DNA from: RGIG3102 sp964525015
GTDB taxonomy: Bacteria; Bacillota; Clostridia; Oscillospirales; Ruminococcaceae
Assembly (NCBI GenBank): GCA_964525015.1
Contig: CAZGFY010000002.1
Location: 95,578-159,577 of the forward strand
Direction: 5' to 3'
Length of the DNA: 64,000 bases
Of the stretch, positions 41,277-49,642 are shown piece after piece. Numbering within the stretch: the stretch's first letter is position 1; every line of letters begins with the position of its first letter. The notes beneath the pieces are model-generated. The model was given only the letters and a program-made list of their open reading frames with translations, made no database searches and was not told where the DNA came from. Made by a program: the position numbers and the translations under genes.

Positions 41277-42485
41277 TTATCCTTCTGATTCTTCTGATAA
41301 TATTTCTGTTATTCTAATAGCAAAGCTATCATCTACAACAACAACGTCGCCGTGCGCTATACATCTTCCATTAACAAATAAATCAACTTGTTCACCTGCT
41401 AGTTTATCTAAAACCACAAGTGAGCCTTTATTTAATTCTAAAATATCTTTAACAAGTTTTTTAGTTCTGCCAATTTCCACACTAACCTCAACTGGTACTC
41501 CCATAACTAAATCAAGGTTTGCATCTTCTGCTACAAAGTTTTCACCTAAATTTAAGTTTGGTTGTGGCATTGGGTTAACTTTTATTTTTTTATTCCCTTG
41601 TGAATTTTGCATAACAGCTTGTGTCATTGCCATTTGCTGTTGCATTAATTGAGCCATTTGTGCAAGTGTTTGATTTAATTGATCATTTGCAATTGGAGCT
41701 GCTTGCTGTACTGGCTGAGTTACGGTTTGCGTTGGTGCTATTGTTTGCACTGGAGCAGAAACAACTGGAGCAGGCTCTTGAACTACTGGCGCTGGTATTT
41801 CTACTGCTGGCGTTGGTACAACTGGTGCAGTTTCCACTGGTGTAGGCACTGCAGGAGTTTCAGCTGGTGTTTCTTCATCAGCTGGAAGTATACCAGTTTC
41901 TTTAAAGAAACCATTAACAATTTCTTTAACTAAATCAAGTGGTAGCATATTTATAAATTCACTACTTACTTTATCTCCAATACTAAGCGTAAAGTTTATC
42001 TCAACCATCAATTCCTTACCTGAAAAATACTTTTCTTTAAAAAGTTCAGAATCTTCAATTTCAAAAACTACTGGAGTTGTAATATCAACTGTTCTATTTA
42101 GCATTTCTGCCATTGCAGTTGATGATGCTCCCATCATTTGATTCATAACCTCGCCAATAGCACTAGTTGAAATTTCATCTAGTTCAAAATCAGCTTCATA
42201 TTCATATCCTAAAAGCATGCTAATAATAATGCCAACGTCTGAGCGTTTTAGCACCATCACATTACTTCCTGTTAATCCTTCTTGATATGCAATCTCAACG
42301 CCCACTGCAGGCTCTAATTGAGAAAACTCAAAAGAATCTTTTTGTCTTACTCTTACTTTTGGTGATGTTATATCAACACGACTACTAAGCATAGTGGAAA
42401 TTGCTGTTGCAGCAGAACCTAAGCTGATATTAAGTATCTCACCTATTGCATCAATTTCCATTGAAGTCAAATTATTCGCATCCAT
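41277..42485 (-). CDS. fliY: Flagellar motor switch phosphatase FliY (CheC-like + FliN domains)
   Basis: A 402-residue protein. Residues 1-200 form a CheC-like phosphatase domain with two ExxxxxxN-type helices (IDAIGEILNISLGSAATAIST and TSAIGEVMNQMMGASSTAMAEML). Residues about 210-300 are a Pro/Val/Ala-rich linker with repeated PVVP and APVV units plus Gln-rich sequence. Residues about 315-400 form the FliN/SpoA switch domain (LVMGVPVEVSVEIGRTKKLVKDILELNKGSLVVLDKLAGE). FliY takes the place of FliN in the C-ring and dephosphorylates CheY-P. flgC lies just upstream, where cheY or fliM would be expected. Confidence 0.95.
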   Translation of the reverse strand: MDANNLTSMEIDAIGEILNISLGSAATAISTMLSSRVDITSPKVRVRQKDSFEFSQLEPAVGVEIAYQEGLTGSNVMVLKRSDVGIIISMLLGYEYEADFELDEISTSAIGEVMNQMMGASSTAMAEMLNRTVDITTPVVFEIEDSELFKEKYFSGKELMVEINFTLSIGDKVSSEFINMLPLDLVKEIVNGFFKETGILPADEETPAETPAVPTPVETAPVVPTPAVEIPAPVVQEPAPVVSAPVQTIAPTQTVTQPVQQAAPIANDQLNQTLAQMAQLMQQQMAMTQAVMQNSQGNKKIKVNPMPQPNLNLGENFVAEDANLDLVMGVPVEVSVEIGRTKKLVKDILELNKGSLVVLDKLAGEQVDLFVNGRCIAHGDVVVVDDSFAIRITEILSEESEG

Positions 42486-42521
42486 TTATTTATCTCTCTT
42501 TCCAGCAAACTATATTTTTAA

Positions 42522-42962
42522 TTATTTTCCGATTTCAAGTGCCTTTTGAGCCATTGAATGAACTGTGTTAAATGCAGTAACATTCGCCTCATATGATCTG
42601 TAAGCCGCCATTGCATCGGCTGTTTCTTTAACTAAATCTATATTTGGCATAAACACATATCCATCTTCATTCGCATCGGGATGACTTGGATTATAAACAG
42701 GGGTAAGTTCACTATCATCTTCAATAATTTCTGAAACTACTACTCCTGCAGTTTTTGTTTCCTCATTTGTCATTTTCCCGCTTAAAATTGATTCAAAATT
42801 ACTCTCAACACTCTCTAAAACAACCATTTTTCTTTGATATGGTGTTCCGTCTTCTGTTCTTGTTGTTTCGATGTTTGCAATATTTTCTGAGGCTATATCT
42901 AGCCTTAATCTTTGTGCTGTCATTCCTGAGGCACTAATATTTAATGAACTTAAAAAAGCCAT
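42522..42962 (-). CDS. flgC: Flagellar basal-body rod protein FlgC
   Basis: A 146-residue rod protein with the FlgC N-terminus FLSSLNISASGMTAQRLRLDIASENIANIETTRTEDGTPYQRK. The characteristic C-terminal block is NPSHPDANEDGYVFMPNIDLVKETADAMAAYRSYEANVTAFNTVHSMAQKALEIGK. In most bacteria flgC follows flgB; here flgB (55552) is followed directly by fliE, and flgC lies 12.6 kb downstream between cheY and fliY. Length and motifs suggest it is functional. Confidence 0.95.
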   Translation of the reverse strand: MAFLSSLNISASGMTAQRLRLDIASENIANIETTRTEDGTPYQRKMVVLESVESNFESILSGKMTNEETKTAGVVVSEIIEDDSELTPVYNPSHPDANEDGYVFMPNIDLVKETADAMAAYRSYEANVTAFNTVHSMAQKALEIGK

Positions 42963-43020
42963 AGTGTTGTCAGTCCTTTCTTTTAATTTTGCATTTATAT
43001 GTAAAATCTAATGCAAAACT

Positions 43021-43043
43021 ATTATTTAAATTTTTTAAATAAT
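43021..43043 (-). repeat. A/T hairpin after cheY
   Basis: ATTATTTAAA and TTTAAATAAT form a 10-bp perfect stem with a 3-base loop, 13 bases after the cheY stop. It could be a weak terminator or an mRNA boundary before flgC. Confidence 0.55.
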
Positions 43044-43055
43044 AAAAAAGTTTAA

Positions 43056-43415
43056 TTATCCTAAAATTTTGCCAACAGCCTCAATTATTCTTTCTGCTTT
43101 AAAAGGCTTAACTATAAAATCTTTTGCTCCTGATTTTATAGCATCAATAACCATTGATTCTTGCCCCATTGCAGAACACATAATAATTTGAGCTGCAGGA
43201 TCGATTGCTTTAATTTCTTTTAATGCTTCCAAACCATTTTTGTTCGGCATTGTGATATCCATAATAACAAGGTTTGGTGATTCTGCTTTAAACTGCTCAA
43301 CAGCAATTGCACCATCCGCAGCTTCGCATAAATCTGTGTAGCCACCTTTTGTTAAGGTGTCTTTAATCATCATTCTCATAAATGCAGCATCGTCTACTAC
43401 TAATATTTTAGCCAT
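43056..43415 (-). CDS. cheY: Chemotaxis response regulator CheY
   Basis: A 119-residue single-domain receiver. The acidic pair is in ILVVDDAAFMRMMIKD, the phospho-acceptor Asp is in NLVIMDITMPNKNGLEAL, a Ser takes the switch Thr place in MCSAMGQE, and the Lys is in FIVKPFKAE. Phosphorylated CheY binds FliM, encoded just upstream, and changes motor bias. Phosphatases FliY and CheC are encoded in the same operon. Confidence 0.95.
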   Translation of the reverse strand: MAKILVVDDAAFMRMMIKDTLTKGGYTDLCEAADGAIAVEQFKAESPNLVIMDITMPNKNGLEALKEIKAIDPAAQIIMCSAMGQESMVIDAIKSGAKDFIVKPFKAERIIEAVGKILG

Positions 43416-43459
43416 TTTTCTTTACCTACCTTTTTTAATAAAATATAATTAATTTAAAA

Positions 43460-44485
43460 TTATTCAGTGCCAACTTCTTCGGCTATTTTCTTTTCAATTT
43501 GAATAGCTGAATTTTTATTATAAACCCCTAGCTTGCCCTCAAACCAAGGCTGACCTTCAACACAAAGTGTAACTTGTGAATCTTTTGGCTTTGCCAAATC
43601 AATAACATCGCCAACTTGCAAATTATACACCTCTTGTAAATCAAGAGTTGTGCCACCGAGTACAGCGCTAACTTCGAGCGTGCTTTTATGCAGAGATTTC
43701 ATAATCATTTCACTAGTGGAGAGGTATTCTGCCTCATCCAAATTACTATTAAACTTCTTGCTATCCATTTCACTGAATATAGAAGCAACTATATTGCCTG
43801 GCATACAAACTGTTAGATTTCCAGTAACTTCACCCATTTTTAAACTTAGGATTATAATTATAACCGCCTCGTCTAGGCTTATATCTTGGAACATCATCGG
43901 ATTTTCTTCAACCACTTCGTGACCAGTTTTTAAAGTTACATAATTTTGCCAAGTTGTATTTGTTGTGCTAACAAAGTTTGACATTATTTTTTCATAAATA
44001 GCCAGTTCAATTTCAGTATATTTATATGAATAATCTATTGTTGAAAAATCTTCATCACCACCACCTAGCATTCTATCTATCATATTAACCATAATTCCAG
44101 GGTTCATATAATAGATAACAGGTGTGTATTTATTTTCTCCTGCTATCTTGGTTTCAACTGTTGTGATAACATCATTTTCATCAAGCATATTATTAAATTC
44201 AAAATATCTTTGTTCTTCAACTAAAGTTATTTCAACTTCAACTACTGTTCTTAAAACACCATTTAGCCTTAATGATATCAGCCTTGCATAGTTATCATAA
44301 ATATTTGATAGTAATCTTAGCTTATCTTTTGTAAATTTTTTAGGGCTATTAAAATCATATTTTCGCCATTTTTGTTCTTCTTGCTTTTGCACTTCCACTT
44401 GGGATTCTTTTGGGGCTGCATCTGCTGGCGAGTTCATAGAATTCAAAAGCTCATCTATCTGGCTTTGGCTTAATATTTCTGCCAT
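43460..44485 (-). CDS. fliM: Flagellar motor switch protein FliM
   Basis: A 341-residue C-ring protein. The N-terminal EILSQSQIDELLNSM is the CheY-P binding peptide. The middle CheC-like domain has IMVNMIDRMLGGGDED. The C-terminal SpoA domain includes LGGTTLDLQEVYNLQVGDVIDL. It follows motB by 41 bases with no fliL between them, and is followed by cheY. Confidence 0.96.
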   Translation of the reverse strand: MAEILSQSQIDELLNSMNSPADAAPKESQVEVQKQEEQKWRKYDFNSPKKFTKDKLRLLSNIYDNYARLISLRLNGVLRTVVEVEITLVEEQRYFEFNNMLDENDVITTVETKIAGENKYTPVIYYMNPGIMVNMIDRMLGGGDEDFSTIDYSYKYTEIELAIYEKIMSNFVSTTNTTWQNYVTLKTGHEVVEENPMMFQDISLDEAVIIIILSLKMGEVTGNLTVCMPGNIVASIFSEMDSKKFNSNLDEAEYLSTSEMIMKSLHKSTLEVSAVLGGTTLDLQEVYNLQVGDVIDLAKPKDSQVTLCVEGQPWFEGKLGVYNKNSAIQIEKKIAEEVGTE

Positions 44486-44526
44486 CTAATCACCTCTAAT
44501 TATATATTTTAATTTATTTAAACATT

Positions 44527-45297
44527 TTACTCAGCTGGAGTAACTTCATAATTATAAACTTCGCTATAATATTCATCTAAAGCCTGCTCAACTGCACCTG
44601 TTTTGGTAATAATCATTTCAACACGCCTATTTTTTGCTCTTCCTTCAGCTGTTTCAAATGTATCTATAGGGTGAAATTGCCCATATCCCGTAGAAACTAA
44701 TTTTGCTGGATCTACTATATCTTTATCTTGTATATAAGCTACAACTACTGCAGCCCTTGTTGATGATAATACTCTATCTGTATAAACATTATTAGGAACA
44801 GTTGCATTTGCCTGTGAAGTATGCCCTAAAACGTGAATTTCTTGTATAGCATCGGATGCTGGAGATATTGCTGATGCAAATTCATCTAATAGTCTTTGCC
44901 CTTCTGGAAGTAAAACAGAAGAGTCACCGTTAAAAAACACGCTATCATTAAAAGTTATGAATTGATATCCATCTCCTAAAGTTATCTGCACATCAGAAGT
45001 TTCCTGATACTGATTTGCAACTTCAACCAAATTATGGTAAAGTTCTTCAAATTGAGCATCAGTTGAGCCTTTAAGTGGGTCTTCACCCGGCTCAAATTCT
45101 GTTTGGTCGGTAACTATTTGAGAAAATTCGTCTTCAAGGTCTGGATTCAAACTTTTTACAAGGTTCATATACTTTGTTTCATCAACCGTTGAGATTGAAT
45201 AAAGCAAAACAAAGAAACAGAATAACAGCGTTACTAAATCGCCATATGTTCCCATCCAGTCTGCGCCACCTTCTGCGGCTTTTTTCTTTCTTTGCAC
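44527..45297 (-). CDS. motB: Flagellar stator protein MotB
   Basis: A 256-residue stator subunit with one membrane segment. The ion-binding Asp lies in DWMGTYGDLVTLLFCFFVLLYSIST near residue 22. The periplasmic OmpA-like domain binds peptidoglycan; its usual GHTD motif reads LGHTSQ, with RVLSSTRAAVVVAYI and GRAKNRRVEMII after it. Whether Na+ or H+ drives it cannot be fixed from this alone. The start follows motA closely. Confidence 0.95.
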   Translation of the reverse strand: MQRKKKAAEGGADWMGTYGDLVTLLFCFFVLLYSISTVDETKYMNLVKSLNPDLEDEFSQIVTDQTEFEPGEDPLKGSTDAQFEELYHNLVEVANQYQETSDVQITLGDGYQFITFNDSVFFNGDSSVLLPEGQRLLDEFASAISPASDAIQEIHVLGHTSQANATVPNNVYTDRVLSSTRAAVVVAYIQDKDIVDPAKLVSTGYGQFHPIDTFETAEGRAKNRRVEMIITKTGAVEQALDEYYSEVYNYEVTPAE

Positions 45298-45364
45298 AGC
45301 GTATCTCCCTTTCCTTACATAAATTACTTTATGCTAATGTTTTTAAAATATGTATCATTGTTAA

Positions 45365-46189
45365 TTATTTCTTGCCTTTTTTACCACCCTCAGCGCCACC
45401 TTCGCCGCCTTCTGCTGAAAGCATACGCATTTTTTGTTTTTGTGGTAGCATTGAAGATAATTTTTCTTTTAGGTTTTTTGGGTTTTCGCCTGATTGTATC
45501 CCCATAACACCTTCTACTATAATTTGCCTATAAAGAACTTCCTCATTATTTCTAACTCTTAGCTTTTTAGCTATCGGCATAAATATTAGGTTTGCTAATA
45601 TACATCCATAGAATGTTGTAACCATCGCTATCGACATTGAAGAGCCTAGTGAGCTAGAAGAGCCTGCTGAAAGATCCATACCTGCTAGCATATTAATAAG
45701 CCCAACGAGTGTTCCTATCATACCAAAAGCAGGGCCAAAGGCGGCGGCTTTATCATAAACTCCGGCTTCCTCTTCATGCCTTGCGTCCATAAATGCAATT
45801 TCATTTTCAAGCATACTTCTAACTTTTTCTGCCTCTGTTGCATCTACAACTAGCATTATTCCTGTTTTAAAGAATAAATCTTCTAGTTCATTTGCTTTTT
45901 CTTCAAGAGCTAGTAAACCATTTTTTCTTGCAATTTGTGCAAATTCAACTAATTGCTCGATAACTGGCTGTGGCTCAAAATCTTTACCTTTTAGTAATTT
46001 GGGAAAGTGTTTAGCTGTGTTTAATAAAGTTGGCAGTGGGTATGAAGCGATAACCGCCGCTAGTGTACCACCAATAACTATCATTATACTTGCAGGGTCG
46101 AAAAAGTTCATTAAATCCCCGCTAAGTAATATTGAAACAACAATTAGAACAGCTCCTAATATAATACCAAATACTGTTGTAATATCCAT
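45365..46189 (-). CDS. motA: Flagellar stator protein MotA
   Basis: A 274-residue stator protein with four membrane segments and a large cytoplasmic loop. It has SYPLPTLLNTAKHFPKLLKG, the charged segment EKVRSMLENEIAFMDARHEEEAG, and PAFGMIGTLVGLINML for the third membrane helix. The C-terminus ends in an unusual Gly/Lys-rich tail GGEGGAEGGKKGKK. It is followed by motB. Confidence 0.96.
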   Translation of the reverse strand: MDITTVFGIILGAVLIVVSILLSGDLMNFFDPASIMIVIGGTLAAVIASYPLPTLLNTAKHFPKLLKGKDFEPQPVIEQLVEFAQIARKNGLLALEEKANELEDLFFKTGIMLVVDATEAEKVRSMLENEIAFMDARHEEEAGVYDKAAAFGPAFGMIGTLVGLINMLAGMDLSAGSSSSLGSSMSIAMVTTFYGCILANLIFMPIAKKLRVRNNEEVLYRQIIVEGVMGIQSGENPKNLKEKLSSMLPQKQKMRMLSAEGGEGGAEGGKKGKK

Positions 46190-46192
46190 TTT

Positions 46193-46396
46193 TTATCCCT
46201 CCAGTTTTTGCACAAGATTTTGACAGCTTTTTTTATATTGTATAATCTTTTCAACTATTATGTCTTTATTTTCTTCCACAATATGGTATCTACCGTTAAC
46301 CATAATAATTTTTGATTCAGGGATGATTTCGATATATTCCATTTGATCTGGGTTAATTAGTATAATTTCTCCGTTTAACTTTGTTAGTTCAATCAC
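46193..46396 (-). CDS. flbD: FlbD family flagellar protein
   Basis: A 67-residue protein starting at GTG 46396 behind GAAAGGTGAG. It matches the small FlbD family of Firmicutes and spirochaetes: MIELTKLNGEIILINPDQMEYIEIIPESKIIMVNGRYHIVEENKDIIVEKII. It is not the Caulobacter NtrC-like FlbD. Its role, probably at the flgE/stator assembly step, is not well established. It lies 3 bases before motA. Confidence 0.92.
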   Translation of the reverse strand: MIELTKLNGEIILINPDQMEYIEIIPESKIIMVNGRYHIVEENKDIIVEKIIQYKKSCQNLVQKLEG

Positions 46397-46415
46397 AATT
46401 TCTCACCTTTCCTTT

Positions 46416-46443
46416 ATGACGGCAGGTTTCAGGCTGCCGTCAT
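46416..46443. repeat. GC-rich perfect hairpin between flgE and flbD
   Basis: ATGACGGCAG and CTGCCGTCAT form a 10-bp perfect stem (46416-46425 with 46434-46443) with an 8-base loop. No T-run follows; the flbD ribosome binding site comes next. It stands out in an AT-rich operon and may protect the flgE mRNA end or guide RNA processing. Confidence 0.75.
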
Positions 46444-46468
46444 TATTTATCTTTTAAATTAGGTAAAA

Positions 46469-47404
46469 TTATCGTTTCATATTAACTAAAACTTCCAGCA
46501 TTTCATCTGTTACTGTGATAATTTTACTGTTCGCTTGATAACCTCTTTGAGTAGTTATCATATCTGCCATATCTGTTGCAAGGTCTACGTTTGATTGTTC
46601 TAGGTATCCACTTAGGATTTGCCCTAAAGAACCACCTGGAGCAAGCGCAACAACCTGACCTGCGTTACCACCAATTTCATATAAGTATCCAGCACTTTGC
46701 TCTAAACCAGCTGTGTTTTCAACTGAAGCTAATGCCACCTGACCAATTACAATTGTTTCGCTTGTATCAACTGTAACGCCTGTTATTACACCATCTAATC
46801 CAATTTTAATTTGGCTTAATTGGTATCTTTCGCCTTCAACTGGTGGAGTTGCTGTAGCATCTGGTGCTATTTTCCAAGGCACTTGTAGCGCTTGAAGTTT
46901 ATCTGTTTCCATATCAGTTGGCTCATCTGTAGTATCAGCTGTTTGGTTAAAGCCATAAACATAGTTACCTTGATCATCAACTAAGTATCCATTATCATCT
47001 AAAGTTAGAATACCAACTCTTGATAATTGAAGAGCAGAGCCACTTAAAGCATCTGAACCTACACCACCTGCAACCATTGGTCCAACGATGAAAAATCCTG
47101 TTCCGTTTACCATAAAGTTTGAAGCAGAACCAGTGTATGCTCTACCACCTTGAGTGTAGTTTGTTGAAATTGAGCCAAGGTTAACGCCGTAACCAAGTTG
47201 TGAAGCGTTAACACCACCTGTGCCATTTTCAGCCTCATTACCACCTGTTGAGTTTACAACATTTTGGTATAGAGCATCTTGGAAGTTTGCACTTCTTGAT
47301 TTATAACCCCAAGTGTTAACATTAGCGATGTTATTAGAAATAACGTCCATTTTTGATTGGTGTGTACGCAATCCAGCGATTGCAGCAAACATTGATTTAA
47401 CCAT
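46469..47404 (-). CDS. flgE: Flagellar hook protein FlgE
   Basis: A 311-residue hook protein with the N-terminus MVKSMFAAIAGLRTHQSKMDVISNNIANVNTWGYKSRSANFQDALYQ. The C-terminus is GYLEQSNVDLATDMADMITTQRGYQANSKIITVTDEMLEVLVNMKR. It is at the short end of the FlgE range. It follows the flg_new gene with a 91-base gap that contains a hairpin. Confidence 0.94.
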   Translation of the reverse strand: MVKSMFAAIAGLRTHQSKMDVISNNIANVNTWGYKSRSANFQDALYQNVVNSTGGNEAENGTGGVNASQLGYGVNLGSISTNYTQGGRAYTGSASNFMVNGTGFFIVGPMVAGGVGSDALSGSALQLSRVGILTLDDNGYLVDDQGNYVYGFNQTADTTDEPTDMETDKLQALQVPWKIAPDATATPPVEGERYQLSQIKIGLDGVITGVTVDTSETIVIGQVALASVENTAGLEQSAGYLYEIGGNAGQVVALAPGGSLGQILSGYLEQSNVDLATDMADMITTQRGYQANSKIITVTDEMLEVLVNMKR

Positions 47405-47446
47405 TATAAGTTCCTTTCTTTTATTATAGAACTTCGTGAATTAATC

Positions 47447-47475
47447 TTAAATTAAATCATTCGGATTTAATTTAA
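47447..47475. repeat. 12-bp perfect hairpin between the flg_new gene and flgE
   Basis: TTAAATTAAATC (47447-47458) and GATTTAATTTAA (47464-47475) with loop ATTCG. It lies between the stop of the flg_new gene and the flgE ribosome binding site; no T-run. A second possible RNA boundary flanking flgE. Confidence 0.7.
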
Positions 47476-47495
47476 AGCCCCCATAACGGTCCAGC

Positions 47496-47912
47496 TTATA
47501 AAATAATTGCACTGTCTATATTTGTAAAAATATTCTCTTTCATTTCAGCTGAGTTCATAGTTGTTACAACCATATTGTTTTTAACATTCACTATAAACGC
47601 TGAGTTTGGGCTAATAATAACCACATCTTTTGCTCCTTTACTTCTCGCTTTTTCAACCGCTGCATTTAAATCATTTTGAAGATTTTGATTAACATCAATC
47701 CCTCTTTCATTCATTCTATTAATTGCATGTTTTGAAAATTGAAGTGTATTAGAGTTTTCTAATTCTTTATTAAGTATATCTGTAAAGCTTAAACTTTCGC
47801 TTTGAATATTTACAGTATCACTTTTAGTATTAATTAATGATTTAACGCTTTGCGTTTGCAACTGATGTGCCAATCTTAAATCATTAATATTTTGTAAACC
47901 GTCTATTGCCAT
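47496..47912 (-). CDS. Flagellar operon protein, flg_new (TIGR02530) family
   Basis: A 138-residue protein of the small family always found between flgD and flgE in Firmicutes. The conserved core is LQFSKHAINRMNERGIDVNQNLQNDLNAAVEKARSKGAKDVVIISPNSAFIVNVKNNMVVT. It has no signal peptide or membrane segment. A role in hook assembly or hook export is suspected from the position, but not established. Confidence 0.92.
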   Translation of the reverse strand: MAIDGLQNINDLRLAHQLQTQSVKSLINTKSDTVNIQSESLSFTDILNKELENSNTLQFSKHAINRMNERGIDVNQNLQNDLNAAVEKARSKGAKDVVIISPNSAFIVNVKNNMVVTTMNSAEMKENIFTNIDSAIIL

Positions 47913-47954
47913 AGATTAAACTCCCTTTCATTTTAATTTTTAGGAGCTACAGTT

Positions 47955-48539
47955 TTATGGAGTTGTTGTATCTGCACCATCACCAGCTTCTGGGGCTGTT
48001 GTATCATCAGCGTCTGGGTCTGTTGGAGTTGTTGTATCTCCAGTATCCGGATCAACTGTTCCATCATCTGTGTCAGTGTCTGTTTCTGGTTCTACTTCTA
48101 GTTCTGGAACTGTTCCAATACCCATTATTTGTGAAATAGCATATTGCTTTCCATTAATAACAATTGTTGGATAAGAGCCAAGGCTAACGCCTTCGATTAC
48201 ACCTTTTATAGTACCCGTTACTTCTCCAGTTTCTTCATCGATTTCTGCCACTGTAACTTCTTTACCCATCAAAGAAGTAGCATAGCTTGTTAAGTTTGAA
48301 TATGTAAGCTCATTTATAGCATTAACCATAGAGTAAGTTGCGTCCATCATTTCCATTTGAGATAATTGAGCTAACATTTCGCTACTGTCTGTTGGGTTTG
48401 TTGGATCTTGATATTGTAATTGAGCTGCTAAAAGCGCATAAAAATCATCCATTGTAAGAGTATTAGAAGCTTCTGCCGACGCTGTCATAGTATTAACATA
48501 GTCTGTACTTGTAACCCCTGTAAATTGAACACTGCTCAT
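47955..48539 (-). CDS. flgD: Flagellar hook-assembly scaffold FlgD
   Basis: FlgD caps the growing hook. The 194-residue product has the signature TMDDFYALLAAQLQYQDPTNPTDSSEMLAQLSQMEMMD and a short second domain ending near residue 150. The last 40 residues are almost only Asp, Thr, Pro, Gly, Ala and Glu in loosely repeated units, a low-complexity acidic tail that is unusual for FlgD. It follows fliK by 23 bases. Confidence 0.93.
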   Translation of the reverse strand: MSSVQFTGVTSTDYVNTMTASAEASNTLTMDDFYALLAAQLQYQDPTNPTDSSEMLAQLSQMEMMDATYSMVNAINELTYSNLTSYATSLMGKEVTVAEIDEETGEVTGTIKGVIEGVSLGSYPTIVINGKQYAISQIMGIGTVPELEVEPETDTDTDDGTVDPDTGDTTTPTDPDADDTTAPEAGDGADTTTP

Positions 48540-48562
48540 ATTTTACAACCATCCTTTCTTAT

Positions 48563-49588
48563 TTAAACTTGCGTAAGGCCTAGCCTTAATTGTTGTAGAA
48601 AATCTTGTGGATTTTCTGCTGTTTCTTCTTTTTTGTTTTCCTGCTGATGATTTTGCCCTTTATTATCTGTGTGTTCATTTTGATTATCTAAATAATCGCT
48701 TTTTGGACTTTCAACAACGACTTGTGTTTCATTCCCAGTTTTATTTTGCATAATAAGCGCTAAATCGTCTGCACTTTTTTGTACTACTTCTAGAGTTTTT
48801 AAATCTGTACAAATGATTGAAACTATACTTTTACCATCTTCAAAACTAGCTTTAATTGTTAAAGTGCCTAGGTTTTCTGGAGTTAGTTGAATTGTAAAAT
48901 CATTTTTACCAATTGCTATATTATCTGCAATTTGATTATTAATTTCATTCACATATTCACTACTCATAGTTTGCCCTACTTGGCTAGTTATCTGATTTGT
49001 GAAAACATTTGTAGTGTTAGTTGGCTGATTTTCTAAAGTTGCAACTTGTGTGTTTTCTGTTAGCATATTATTTGTGAAATCAGAATTACTGTTTGTATCA
49101 GTTTTTGAGTTTTCTAAACTTTTTGATAATGCATTAACCTTACTTAGTAGTTCTTCTGGCATTTCAGCTTCACTTTTTAAAAGGTTTACATCTAAAATTT
49201 TAATTTTTCCTTCTTCTGTTTCACCCTCTAGCTCTAATGCTTGTGCTTGCTCTAGTTGAATAGGGTTTTCTAAGATTTCTGCACTAACACCCTCAACTGT
49301 GCTTTTGGTTTGTAATTCTGCATGTTGATTTTTAATATTATCTAATATTTCTTTAACATTTGGCATCATTACAGCCAGAACACTAGCTTCGATTTCATCA
49401 TTTACTTCGCTATCTTTTGAGTTCTCTTCTGTTTTAGTTTCTTCTTTTGGCTTTTCATTTTTAACTTCATTAGTTTCCTGTTCAGCCTTTAAAACTTCAT
49501 TAAAATCTTTCTCATTTGAGCTTTTAGTAGTTTCTTTTGCATTTGTGCTTGTAGTAGTTGAAAAAGTTTGCACAATATTTACTTGCAT
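48563..49588 (-). CDS. fliK: Flagellar hook-length control protein FliK
   Basis: A 341-residue protein with a long variable N-terminal part rich in Glu, Lys, Asn and Gln, which acts as the ruler. The conserved C-terminal domain has FTIQLTPENLGTLTIKASFEDGKSIVSIICTDLKTLEVVQKSADDLALIM. The C-terminal domain contacts FlhB to switch export. The N-terminal part is poorly conserved in the family, so assignment rests on the C-terminal domain and the place between fliJ and flgD. Confidence 0.92.
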   Translation of the reverse strand: MQVNIVQTFSTTTSTNAKETTKSSNEKDFNEVLKAEQETNEVKNEKPKEETKTEENSKDSEVNDEIEASVLAVMMPNVKEILDNIKNQHAELQTKSTVEGVSAEILENPIQLEQAQALELEGETEEGKIKILDVNLLKSEAEMPEELLSKVNALSKSLENSKTDTNSNSDFTNNMLTENTQVATLENQPTNTTNVFTNQITSQVGQTMSSEYVNEINNQIADNIAIGKNDFTIQLTPENLGTLTIKASFEDGKSIVSIICTDLKTLEVVQKSADDLALIMQNKTGNETQVVVESPKSDYLDNQNEHTDNKGQNHQQENKKEETAENPQDFLQQLRLGLTQV

Positions 49589-49642
49589 ATTTTTCCTCCT
49601 TTCCTAAAAGATATTTATAGATACAAAGATATTTCTTTGTTA

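Noticed and set aside
41621..41933. Plus-strand frames over fliY linker
   Set aside because: They come from the antisense of a Pro/Val/Ala-rich repeat and have no ribosome binding site.
45572..45579. Minus-strand GCCGATAG inside motA as internal sigma-28 promoter
   Set aside because: No matching -35 at the 14-base spacing and it lies mid-gene.
47955..48139. Plus-strand frame opposite the FlgD tail
   Set aside because: It is the antisense reading of a low-complexity repeat and has no supporting signals.
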